Assembly (NCBI RefSeq): GCF_051860665.1
Contig: NZ_JBHYDM010000013.1
Location: forward strand, 1-64,000
From: Falsiroseomonas sp051860665
Lineage (GTDB): Bacteria; Pseudomonadota; Alphaproteobacteria; Acetobacterales; Acetobacteraceae
DNA: 64,000 nucleotides
Direction: 5' to 3'
Shown here: one piece after another, positions 1 to 12,600 of the stretch
Numbering within the stretch: the stretch's first letter is position 1
Layout: each line of letters opens with the position of its first letter
The notes under the pieces: generated by a model
The model's database searches: none
Seen by the model: only the letters and a program-made list of their open reading frames with translations
What the model was told of the DNA's origin: nothing
Translations under genes and position numbers: made by a program

Positions 1-1
1 C

Positions 2-694
2 ACCGTCACCTCCGCCGATGGCACCGCCAGCCAGGCCATCACCGTCACCGTCACGGGTATCGACGCCGGGGCGACGATCAGCGGCAGCGCATCGGGCGCC
101 CTGACCGAGGGCAGCACCGATACGATCTCCGGCGACCTCGACATCGCCGATGTCGACGCCGGCGAGGCGGTGTTCCGCACGCCCGCGTCGCTTGCCGGCA
201 CCTACGGCACCTTCGCGTTCGATGCCACGAGCGGTGCCTGGAGCTACGCCCTCGACAATACGCGCCCGGCGACCCAGGCCCTGAGTGACGGGCAGATCGT
301 CACCGACAGCCTCACCGTCACCTCCGCCGACGGCACCGCCAGCCAGGCCATCACCGTCACGGTGACCGGCGCCAATGACGCCGCCAGCATCAGCGGCGAT
401 GCCTCGGGTACTGTCACTGAGGATTCAGGGATCGTGGTGTCCGGCACGCTGCAAGTCAGTGATGTCGATACAGGTGAAAACGTGTTCGCGACACCGGCGT
501 CGCTGGCGGGCCTGTACGGGACGTTCACCTTTGATGCGACGACAGGCGCCTGGACCTACACGCTGGATAACACGCTGGCGGCGGTGCAGGCGCTGCAGAT
601 GGACGAGACGCTGACGGATGCGTTGACGGTCACCTCAGCTGACACTTCCGCCAGCCAGACGATCACGGTCACGATCACGGGTGCTGTCGATCGC
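2..694 (+). repeat. VCBS-type repeats at the visible N-terminal side
   Basis: Two full copies of about 104 residues (roughly 59-370 and 371-685) follow the last 19 residues of an earlier copy. Shared landmarks are the turn GTYGTF/GLYGTF, then FDATSGAWSY/FDATTGAWTY, a TVTSADGTASQAITVTVTG-type ending and an acidic DVDAGE/DVDTGE segment. VCBS repeats (TIGR01965 type) are Ig-like modules of large bacterial adhesins. More copies are expected upstream of the window. Confidence 0.85.
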
Positions 695-3600
695 GCTGTA
701 ATCGACCTGACGACGCTGACCGCCGCGCAAGGCTTCATCATCCAGGGCGACGCGCCGGGCGACTTCGCGGGCATCAGCGTCGCCTCGGCCGGCGACGTGA
801 ACGGCGACGGTTTCGCCGACATGATCGTCGGCGCCTACAATGGCGACGATGGCGGCAACCTGGCCGGCGAGGCCTATGTGGTCTTCGGCACGGCCAGCGG
901 CTTCGGCGCGGTGGATGGCACCGGACGGCAGGTGATCGACCTGACGACGCTGACCGCTGCCCAGGGTTTCCTCATCCGGGGCGACCAGAACGTCCAAAAG
1001 GTGGGCGAGAGCGTATCCTCGGCGGGGGATATCAACGGCGATGGCTTCGCCGACCTGATCGTCGGTGCACCTCTCGGCAACGATGGCGGCGGCCTGGCCG
1101 GCGAGGCCTATGTGATCTTCGGCGCGGCTGGCGGCTTCGGCACGGCGGATGGCGCGGGGCGGCAGGTGATCGACCTGGCGAACCTGACCCCCGCGCAGGG
1201 CTTCATCATCCAGGGCGACGAGTCAGGGGACCAGGCTGGAATCAGTGTCTCCTCGGCCGGGGATGTGAATGGCGACGGCTTCGCCGACCTGATCGTCGGT
1301 GCGCGTACGGGCGACGATGGCGGCAACCTGGCCGGAGAGGCCTATGTGCTGTTCGGCGGCGCGGGCGGCTTCGGCACGGCGGATGGAACCGGGCGGAACG
1401 TGATCGACCTGACGGCGCTGAGCGCCGCGCAGGGCTTCATCATCCAGGGCGATGCGGCGAATGACTGGACAGGCACCAGCGTCTCCTCCGCCGGGGATGT
1501 GAACGGCGATGGCTTCGCCGACCTGGTGGTCGGCGCCTTCTATGGGGGCGATGGGGGCGCCCGCGCCGGCGAGGCCTATGTGCTCTTCGGTTCCGCCGGC
1601 GGCTTCGGCGTGGCCGATGGGGCCGGCCGGCAGGTGATCGACCTGACGACGCTGACCGCGGCGCAGGGCTTCATCATCCAGGGCGACGATGCGGGCGACC
1701 ATGCGGGCACCAGCGTCTCCTCGGCTGGCGACGTGAATGGCGATGGCTTTGCCGATCTGATCATCGGCGCGCGCCAGGGTGACGATGGCGGCGCAGATGC
1801 TGGCGAGGCCTACGTGGTCTTCGGCTCCGCCGGCGGCTTCGGCACGGCCGATGGGGCCGGCCGGCAGGTGATCGACCTGACGACGCTGACCGCGGCGCAA
1901 GGCTTCATCATCCAGGGCGATGCGGAGCAGGACTGGGCAGGCTTCAGCGTCTCCTCTGCCGGGGATGTGAACGGCGATGGCTTCGACGATCTGATCGTCG
2001 GCGCGCGCTTCGGCGATGATGGCGGCGTCGATGCCGGCGAAGCCTATGTGCTGTTCGGCGGCGCGGGTGGCTTCGGCCAGGCCGATGCTACCGGTCGCCA
2101 GGTGATCGACCTGACGACGCTGAGCGCGGCGCAGGGCTTCATCATCCAGGGCGACGCGGCAGGTGACCGGGCAGGCGGCAGCGTCTCGGCAGCCGGCGAC
2201 ATCAACGGCGACGGTTTCGACGATCTCATCATCGGCGCTGCCTATGGCGACGACGGCGGCGATCGCGCCGGCGAAGGCTATGTGGTTTTCGGCGGCGCCT
2301 TCGGTGGCGGCTCCGCACCCGTGACGACGACGGGCACGGCGGCCGCGGAAATGCTGATCGGCGGCCGCGGCGACGATACGCTGACCGGCGGCGGCGGGCT
2401 GGACGTGCTGCGCGGTGGTGCCGGCGACGACCGGCTTGGCATCGCCGATGCGGCCTTCCGCAGCGTGGATGGCGGCAACGGCACGGATACGCTGGCCATC
2501 ACCGGTTCGGGCGTCACGCTCGACCTGACGGCGACACCCATGCCGCGGATCGAGAGCATCGAGCGGATCGACCTGACGGGGTCGGGCGACAACACCCTGG
2601 TGCTGGATCGCCTCGCGGTGCTGAACCTGACGGAGCAGCGCAGCGCGGGCGTCACCATCCTGACGGTGGATGGCACGACCGGCGATGTGCTCCGCTTCGC
2701 CGAGATCGGCTGGACCAGTGCCGGCAGCATCGAGGTCGGCGGCGTGACCTATACGCGCTACCTCGCCGCCGATGGCAGCGCGGAGGTGCGCGTAGCCCAG
2801 GCGGTTGCGGTGCAGCAGGTCCTCGACCTCACGCCGCTGCCGGCCGGGCAGGGCTTCATCATCCAGGGCGCCGAGGCCTTCTCCGCCACCGGCATCAGCG
2901 TGGCCGCGGCGGGCGACGTGAATGGCGACGGCTTCGCCGATGTGATCGTCGGTGCGAACCAGGATGATTCGGGTGGCGAGGATGCCGGCGCGGCCTTCGT
3001 GGTCTTCGGCACGGGCGGCACCTTCGGCACGGCGGATGGCAGCGGGCGGCAGGTGGTGGACCTCGCGACGCTGACCGCGGCGCAGGGCTTCATGATCCAG
3101 GGTGACGCCATTCTGGATGGCGCGGGCATCAGCGTCCGAAGCGCCGGGGATGTGAATGGCGACGGCTTCGTGGATGTCATCCTCGGCGCCTCCTATGGCG
3201 ATGATGGCGGCAGCAATGCGGGCGAGGCCTATGTGGTCTTCGGCACGGCCGGCGGCTTCGGCACGCCCGATGCCAATGGCCGGCCGGTGGTGGATCTCTC
3301 CAGCCTGGGCGGCGCGCAGGGCTTCATCATTCAGGGCGACCGGAATACCGACCGGGCCGGCCTCAGCGTCGCCTCCGCCGGGGATATCAACGGCGATGGC
3401 TACGCCGACCTGATCGTCAGCGCCCACCAGGGCGATGACGGCGGCACCAATGCCGGCGAGGCCTATGTCCTCTTCGGCGGAGCGGCCGGCTTCGGCACCG
3501 AGGTCGATGGCCGGCAGGTGATCGACCTCTCGACGCTGACGGCCCAGCAGGGCTTCATCATCCAGGGCAATGCGGCCACGCCGCAACTCAGCTTCAGCGT

Positions 3601-6600
3601 CGCCACCGCGGGCGACGTCAATGGCGACGGCTTCGCCGATATGATCGTCAGCTCCCGCGCCGGGGATGACGGATCCGGGGCTTCCGGCACCTCCTTCGTG
3701 GTCTTCGGCGGGGCGACGGGCTTCGGTGCCGATGTGGGTGGCCGGCAGGTGCTGGACCTGTCCACGCTGACCGCGGCGCAGGGCTTCCTGATCCAGGGCG
3801 ACCAGGCGGGCGACCAGGCCGGCTTCAGCGTCGCTTCCGCTGGCGATGTGAATGGCGACGGCTTCGATGACCTGATCGTCGGCGCGCCCTATGGCGCCGA
3901 TGGCGGCCCCAATGCCGGCGAGGCCTATGTGGTCTTCGGCAGCGGCTCCGGCTTCGGCACCACCGTGGCGGGGCGCCAGGTGATCGACCTGACGGAGCTG
4001 GGCGCGGCGCAGGGCTTCGTCATCCAGGGCCATGCCAGCTTCGACCAGGCGGCGGCGAGCGTCTCCGCCGCCGGCGACGTGAATGGCGATGGCTATGCCG
4101 ACCTGATCGTCGGCACCCGGCAGGGAAGCCGTGGCGGCAGCCTGGCCGGCGAGGCCTATGTGATCTTCGGCGGGGCCACGGGCTTCGGCACCGCGGATGG
4201 CGCGGGGCGGCAGGTGGTGGACCTGACGACGCTGAGCGTCACGCAGGGCTTCGTCATCCAGGGCGATGCGCCGAACGACAGGGCCGGCAGCAGCGTCTCC
4301 GCCGCCGGCGACGTGAACGGCGATGGTTTTGATGACCTGATCGTCGGCGCCCCCCAGGGCGATGATGGCGGCTACGCCGCGGGCGAGGCCTATGTGATCC
4401 TCGGCGGGGCCTTCGGTGGCGCCGACACGCCGGTGACGACCACCGGCACCGCGGCGGCGGAGCGCCTCGTCGGCGGCATCGGCAACGATACGCTGGCCGG
4501 CGGCGGCGGGCTGGACGTGCTGCGCGGCGGCGCGGGGGATGACCGGCTGGGCATCGCGGATGCGGCCTTCCGCAGCGTGGATGGCGGCAATGGCACGGAT
4601 ACGTTGGCGATCACCGGTTCGGGCGTCACGCTCGACCTGACGACGACGCCGGCCCCGCGCATCGAGAGCATCGAGCGCATCGACTTGGCGGGCGCGGGCG
4701 ACAATACGCTGGTGATCGACAGGCTGGCGGTGCTCGGCCTGACGGAACAGCGCAGCGCGGGCGTCACCATCCTGACGGTGGATGGCAATGCCGGCGATAC
4801 GCTGCGCCTGACCGAATGGCAGTGGAGCGAGACGGGTACGCTGGTCGAGGGCGGCGTGACCTATCGCCGCGTGGTCTCGGCCGACGGTACGGCGGAGATC
4901 CGCGTGGCGCAGGACGTCACGCTGGAGATCCCGGGCGTGCCCGCGCCGGTGATCGACCTGACGACGCTGACCCCAGCGCAGGGCTTCATCATCCAGGGGG
5001 ACGCGGCGGGTGACGAAGCGGGTTGGAGCGTCGCCTCGGCCGGCGATGTGAATGGCGACGGCTTCGCGGATCTGATCGTCGGCGCAAGGCTCGGCGACGA
5101 TGGCGGACTCGATGCCAGCGAGGCCTATGTGGTGTTCGGCGGCGCGGGCGGCTTCGGCGTGCCGGATGGCAGCGGCCGCCGGGTCATCGACCTGACGACG
5201 CTGACCCCGGCGCAGGGCTTCATCATCCAGGGTGATGCAAGCCAGGACAGGGCCGGGATGAGTGTCTCCTCGGCCGGGGATGTGAACGGCGACGGCTTCG
5301 CGGACGTGCTTGTCGGCGCCCTGCAAGGCGATGATGGCGGCAACACGGCCGGCGAGGCCTATGTGGTCTTCGGCGGGTCGGGCAGCCTGGGCACGGTGGA
5401 CGGCACCGGCCGCCAGGTAATCGACCTGACCAACCTGACCGCCGCACAGGGCTTCATCATCCAGGGCGACACGGCCTACGACTTCACGGGCGCCAGCGTG
5501 TCCACGGCGGGCGATGTGAATGGCGACGGCTTCGCGGACCTGATCGTCGGCGCCTCGGGGGGCGATGATGCCGGCAACGCCGCCGGCGAGGCCTATGTGC
5601 TGTTCGGCAGCTCCGCCGGCTTCGGCACGGTGGACGGCACCGGCCGGCAGGTGATCGACCTGACGACGCTGAGCCCCGCCCAGGGCTTCATCATCCAGGG
5701 CGATGCGGCGGGTGACCGTGTGGGTTCGAGCGTCGCCTCTGCCGGGGACCTCAATGGCGACGGCTTTGCCGACCTGATCGTCGGCGCGCCTTACGCCGAT
5801 GCTGGCGGCATCTCTGCCGGCGCAGCCTATGTGGTGTTCGGCGGGTCGGGCGGCTTTGGCGCGGTCGACGGCACCGGCCGGCAGGTTCTGGATCTGAGCA
5901 ACCTGACCGCCGCGCAGGGCTTCATCATCCAGGGCGATGTCGAGCAGGACTGGGCGGGCTGGAGCGTCTCGACGGCCGGCGATCTGAACGGCGATGGCTT
6001 CGCCGATGTGATCGTCGGGGCGCGCTATGGCGATGACGGCGGTAACGCGGCCGGCGAGGCCTATGTCCTGTTCGGTGCGGCCGGGGGTTTCGGCACGGCG
6101 GATGGTGCCGGACGGCAGGTGGTGGACCTGACGACGCTGAGCGCCGCGCAGGGCTTCATCATCCAGGGCGATGCCGCGGATGACCGGGCGGGCTGGAGCG
6201 TCTCGACGGCCGGGGATGTGAATGGCGACGGCTTCGACGACCTGATCGTCGGGGCTCCCCTCGGTGCCGACGCCGGCATCAATGCCGGCGAGGCCTATGT
6301 GGTGTTCGGCGGCGCGGGCGGCTTCGGCAGGACGGTGGTGACGGATGGGGTCTCCCGTCAGGTGGTGGACCTGACGACGCTGACCGCCGCGCAGGGCTTC
6401 ATCATCCAGGGCGATGCGGCTTCCGATACGGCCGGGCGCGGCGTCTCCGCTGCGGGCGATCTGAATGGCGATGGCTTCGACGACCTGCTTGTCGGTGCGC
6501 CGGGCGGCAACGACGGTGGCAACGACGCGGGTGAGGCCTATGTGGTGTTCGGCGGCGCCTTCGGCGGCGGCTCCACGCCCGTGACCACCACCGGCACGGC

Positions 6601-9600
6601 GGCGGCGGAGATGCTGATCGGCGGGCGCGGCGATGACAGCCTCTCGGGCGGCGGCGGGCTGGACGTACTGCGCGGCGGCGCGGGGGATGACCGGCTGGGC
6701 ATCGCGGATGCGGCCTTCCGCAGTGTGGATGGCGGCAATGGCACGGATACGCTGGCGATCACCGGTTCGGGCGTCACGCTCGATCTGACAGCGACGCCGA
6801 TGCCGCGGATCGAGAGCATCGAGCGCATCGACCTGACCGGTTCGGGCAACAACACGCTGGTGCTCGACAGGCTCGCGGTGCTGGGGCTGACGGAACAGCG
6901 CAGCGCCGGCGTCACCATCCTGACGGTGGATGGCAATGCCGGCGATACGCTGCGCTTCACCGAGACGAGCTGGACCAATGCCGGCACCACGGTCGAGGGC
7001 GGCGTGACCTTTGCGCGCTATGTCTCCAGCGATGGCAGCGCGGAAGTCCGGGTGGCGGCCGCGGTGGCGGTGGAATTCCCGCGCCTGGCGATCGACCTGG
7101 CGACACTGAGCCCGTCGCAGGGCTTCCTCATCCTGGGCGACACGGACGGGGATTGGGCGGGCTACAGCGTGTCAGCCGCCGGGGATGTGAACGGAGACGG
7201 CTTCGCGGATCTCATCCTCGGCGCACCATGGGGCAACAGCAGTGGCAGCCTGACTGGTGAAGCCTATGTGGTGTTCGGGACGGCGGCTGGCTTCGGCACC
7301 GTGGACGGAAGCGGCCGCAGTGTGATCGACCTGACCGGGCTGACCCCCGCCCAGGGCTTCATCATCCAGGGTGACGGGGAGCGCGACGTCGCGGGCGTGA
7401 GCGTGGCCGCGGCCGGGGACGTCAATGGGGACGGCTTCGCCGACCTGATCGTCGGCGCCGCGGGCGGCACTGATGGCGGCCTGAACGCTGGCGAGGCCTA
7501 TGTCCTGTTCGGCGGGGCGGGCGGCTTCGGCGTGGCCGACGGTGCCGGGCGGCGCGTGATCGACCTGACGACGCTGACCCCCGCGCAGGGCTTCGTCATC
7601 CAGGCTGACACGGCGGGTGACCAGTTGGGCTACAGCGTGTCTTCGGCCGGCGACGTCAACGGGGACGGCTTCGCCGATCTGGTCGTCGTCGCCCCTCTTG
7701 GCGATGATGGCGGGACCAGTGCCGGCGAGGCCTATGTGGTGTTTGGCACGGCCAGTGGCTTCGGTACCGTGGACGGCACCGGCCGGCATGTGCTCGACCT
7801 GACCAGCCTGACCCCCGCGCAGGGCTTCGTGATCCAGGGGGATGCGGCGGGCGACCTGGCGGGCCGCAGCGTGTCCTCGGCAGGCGACGTGAACGCGGAC
7901 GGCTTCGATGACCTGATCGTCGGTGCTCGCAGTGGTGACGACGGCGGTGCCAATGCCGGCGAGGCCTATGTGGTGTTCGGCACGGCGGGCGGCTTCGGCA
8001 CGGTGGACGCCACCGGCCGCAGCGTGCTCAACCTGACGACGCTGGGCGCCAGCCAGGGATTCATCGTTCGGAGCGGCACGGCGGAGGACAGAGCGGCGTT
8101 CAGTGTCGCCTCGGCCGGGGACATCAACGGCGATGGCCTTGATGACCTGATCATCGGCGCCCCATACGGCGACGACGGCGGTGCCAATGCCGGCGAGGCC
8201 TATGTGGTGTTCGGCACGGCCGGCGGCTTCGGTACGGTGGACGGCACGGGCCGCAGCGTGCTCGACCTCACGACGCTCACCCCGACGCAGGGCTTCGTCA
8301 TCCAGGGCGACAGCGCCGGGGACCAGACGGGTTTCAGCGTGTCTTCGGCGGGCGACGTGAATGGCGATGGTTTCGCCGACCTGATCGTCGGCGCGCCGAA
8401 CGGCGACGATGGCGGGAGCAATGCCGGCGAGGCCTATTTGGTCTTCGGCACGGCAAGCGGCTTCGGCACGGTGGATGCCACCGGCCGCCGCGTGCTCGAC
8501 CTTTCACGGCTGTCGGTGGGTGAGGGCTTCATCATCCAGGGCGACGCGGCGGGTGACACGGCGGGGCGGAGTGTCTCGGCTGCCGGGGATGTGAATGGCG
8601 ACGGCTTCGACGACCTCATCGTCGGGGCGCGCTATGGCGATGACGGCGGCTTCAATGCCGGCGAGGCCTATGTGCTGTTCGGCGGCGCCTTCGGGGGCGG
8701 CTCCGCGCCCGTGACCACGACAGGCACGGCGGCGGCGGAGATGCTGATCGGCGGTCGCGGCGAGGATACGCTGACCGGCGGCGGCGGGCTGGATGTGCTG
8801 CGCGGCGGCGCGGGCGACGATCGCCTCGGCATCGCGGATGCGGCGTTCCGCAGCGTGGATGGCGGCAATGGCACGGATACGCTGGCGATCACCGGCGCGG
8901 GCGTGACGCTCGACCTGACGACGACGCCAGCCCCGCAGATCGAGAGCGTGGAGCGCATCGACCTGACGGGCGCGGGCAACAACACGCTGGTGCTGGACCG
9001 CCTGGCGGTGCTCGGCCTGACCGAACAGCGCAGCGCGGGTGTCACCATCATCACGGTGGACGGCGATGCCGGCGATACGCTGCGCTTCACCGAGACGACA
9101 TGGACCGACACGGGCAGCCTGGTCGAGGGTGGCGTAACCTATCGCCGCGTGGTCTCCGCCGATGGCAGCGCGGAGATCCGCGTGGCGCAGGCCGTGACGC
9201 TGGATATCCCGGTCGTCCCGGCGCCGGTCATCGACGTGGCCACGCTCACGCCCGCACAGGGATTCGTCATCCTGGGCGACAACAACAATGATCGCGCGGG
9301 CTTTGGCGTCTCCTCGGCCGGTGACGTGAACGGTGACGGCTTCGCAGACCTCATGGTTGGCGCACGGGACGGTGACGATGGCGGCAACTACGCCGGCGAG
9401 GCCTATGTGGTGTTCGGGGGCGCGGCCGGCTTCGGCACGCCGGACGGCGCCGGCCGCCAGGTGCTGGACCTGACGACCCTCAGCGCCACGCAGGGCTTCA
9501 TCATCCAAGGTGACACGGCGTTCGACTTAGCTGGCGCGAGCGTCGCCATGGCCGGCGACGTCAATGGCGATGGCTTCGCCGACCTGATCGTCGGCGCGTG

Positions 9601-12600
9601 GTCTGGCGATGATGGCGGCCCGAATGCCGGCGAAGCCTATGTGGTATTCGGCTCGGCATCCGGCTTCGGCGCGCCGGACGGCGCCGGCCGCAACGTCATC
9701 GACCTGACCAATCTCGCCACCTCGCGGGGTTTCATCATCCAAGGAGACGAGGCCTACAACAGTGCCGGTTTCAGCGTCGCCTCCGCCGGTGACTTGAACG
9801 GCGACGGGTTTGGCGACCTGATCGTCGGTGCGGTTGGCATGGATGCAGGCGGCGCAACTGCCGGCGGAGCCTATGTGGTGTTCGGTACCGCCGGTGGGTT
9901 CGGTACGGTGGACGGCACCGGCCGCAGCGTGATCGACCTGACGACGCTGACAGCGGCGCAGGGCTTCATCATCCAGGGCGACACGGGCGGCGACAATGCG
10001 GGCACCAGCGTCTCGACGGCCGGGGATGTGAACGGCGACGGCTTCGCCGATCTGATCGTCGGGGCAATCGGGGGCTCCGACGGTGGAACCGGTGCCGGCG
10101 AGGCCTATGTGCTGTTCGGCGGTACGGGCGGATTCGGCACGGCGGACGGCATGGGCCGCAGCGTGATCGACCTGACGGCGCTGGCCCCGGCGCAAGGCTT
10201 CATCATCCAGGGCGACGCGGTGGGCGACCAGGCGGGCATCGGCGTGTCCTCGGCCGGCGATGTGAACGGCGACGGCTTCGGCGACATCATCGTCGGTGCG
10301 GTTGGCATGGATGCAGGCGGCGCCAATGCCGGCGGCGCCTATGTGGTGTTCGGCACGGCCGGTGGCTTCGGCACCTTGGACGGGACCGGACGCAGCGTGA
10401 TCGACCTGACCACGCTGGGCGCTGCGCAGGGCTTCATCATCCAGGGCCGGGCCGTGAGTGACTTCACGGGCTTCAGCGTCTCCTCGGCCGGTGATGTGAA
10501 CGGCGATGGCTTCGACGACATGATCGTCGGTTCGATTGGCAGCGATGAAGGCGGCAGTGCTGCTGGCGCAGCCTATGTGGTGTTCGGTACGGCGGGCGGC
10601 TTCGGCGCCTTGGACGACACGGGCCGGCGCGTGCTGGACCTGGACCGGTTCGCCGAGGGGCAGGGCTTCGTCATCCAGGGCGATGAGTTGAGCGACCAGC
10701 TGGGCTGGAGCGTCTCGACCGCCGGGGATGTGAATGGGGACGGCTTCGACGATCTGATTGTTGGGGCACCATTCGGCGACGCAGCCGGCTACAACGCCGG
10801 CGAGGCCTATGTGGTGTTCGGCGGCGCCTTCGGGGCTTCCTCCGCGCCTGTGACGACAACGGGCACGGCGGCGGCGGAAATGCTGGTCGGTGGCATCGGC
10901 AACGACACCCTCTCGGGCGGTGGCGGGCTGGATGTGCTGCGCGGCGGCGCGGGGGATGACCGGCTCGGCATTGCGGATGCCGGCTTCCGCAGCATCGATG
11001 GCGGCAATGGGACGGATACGCTGGCGATCACCGGCTCGGGCGTCACGCTCGACCTGACAGTGAACCCGATGCCGCGGATCGAGAGCATCGAGCGCATCGA
11101 CCTGACGGGGTCGGGCGCCAATACGCTGGTGATCGACAGGCTCGCGGTGCTCGGCCTGACGGAAGCGCGGACGAACGGCGTCGCCATCGTCACGGTGGAT
11201 GGCGATTCCGGCGATCTGCTGCGCTTCACCGAATCCAGTTGGACCGACCGTGGCGCGCTTGTCGAAGGCGCCACGACCTACAGGCGGTTCGTCTCCACCG
11301 ACGGCAGCGCGGAACTCCGCGTCGCGGAGGCGGTCGCGGTCCAGGCTCCGCGCGCTTCCATCGACGTGGCGACGCTGACCCCCGCCCAGGGCTTCATCAT
11401 CCTGCCCGATTCCTCCTTCGACCTTCTGGGCACGAGCGTTTCGGACGCTGGCGACGTGAACGGCGACGGCTTCGCCGATCTGATCATCGGGGCGATGGAG
11501 GACCGGGCCGCAGCGGGTGTGTCCGGCGCGGCCTATATCATCTTCGGCTCCAACACCGGCTTCGGGGTGCTGGGCACGGATGGCCGGCAGCGTGTCGATC
11601 TGGCGAATCTCGGTGCAGGCCAGGGCTTCGTCATCGTCGGGGATGACCTGAACGACGATCTCGGCGTCGGCGTATCCTCGGCTGGCGACATCAACGGCGA
11701 TGGGCTTGCCGACCTGCTGGTCGGCAACTGGCAGGGCACTGGCGGCGGAGCAAGTGCCGGCGAGGCCTTCATCGTCTTCGGCAGCCAGGCCGGCTTCGGC
11801 GAGGTGGACGGCGCGGGGCGCCAGGTCATCGATGTCGCGACGCTGACCGAGGCGGAAGGCTTCGTCATCCAGGGCGACGCGATCTTCGACCTGCTGGGGC
11901 TCAGCGTCTCCTCTGCCGGCGATATCAACGGCGACGGCTTCGCGGATATGATCGTCGGCGCGCACCAGGGCGATGACGGGGGCACCAATGCGGGCGAGGC
12001 CTATGTCATCTTTGGGGGCGCGAGCGGGTTCGGCCAGGCCCTTGCCGGCCGGCGCGTGCTCGACCTCACGGCGCTGACCCCGGCGGAAGGCTTCATCATC
12101 CAGGGCGATCAAGCTGGCGATCTGACCGGCATCAGCGTTTCCACCGCCGGCGATGTCAACGGCGATGGCTTTGACGACCTGATCGTCGGGGCCAACGGAA
12201 GCAGCCAGGCCGACAGCTATGCGGGCACGTCCTATGTGCTGTTCGGATCCGCGGGCGGTTTCGGCCAGGTGGACGGCACGGGGCGGCAGGTGATCGATCT
12301 GGCGACGCTGACGGCGGCGCAGGGCTTCGTCATCCAGGGCGCCGCGGCGGACGACCGCACCGGCCGGAGCGTCTCCGCCGCCGGCGACGTGAATGGCGAT
12401 GGCTTCGATGATGTCATCATCGGCGCGCCAAGCGCCTCGGCCGGCGGCCGCTATGCCGGCGAGGCCTATGTGGTGTTCGGCGCGGCCGGCGGCTTCGGCG
12501 CGGCCGATGCGTCCGGGCGGCAGGCGATCGACCTGGCGACGCTCGAAGCCTCCCAGGGCTTCGTCATCCGTGGCGACGCCCGTTTCAGCCAGGCGGGCCG

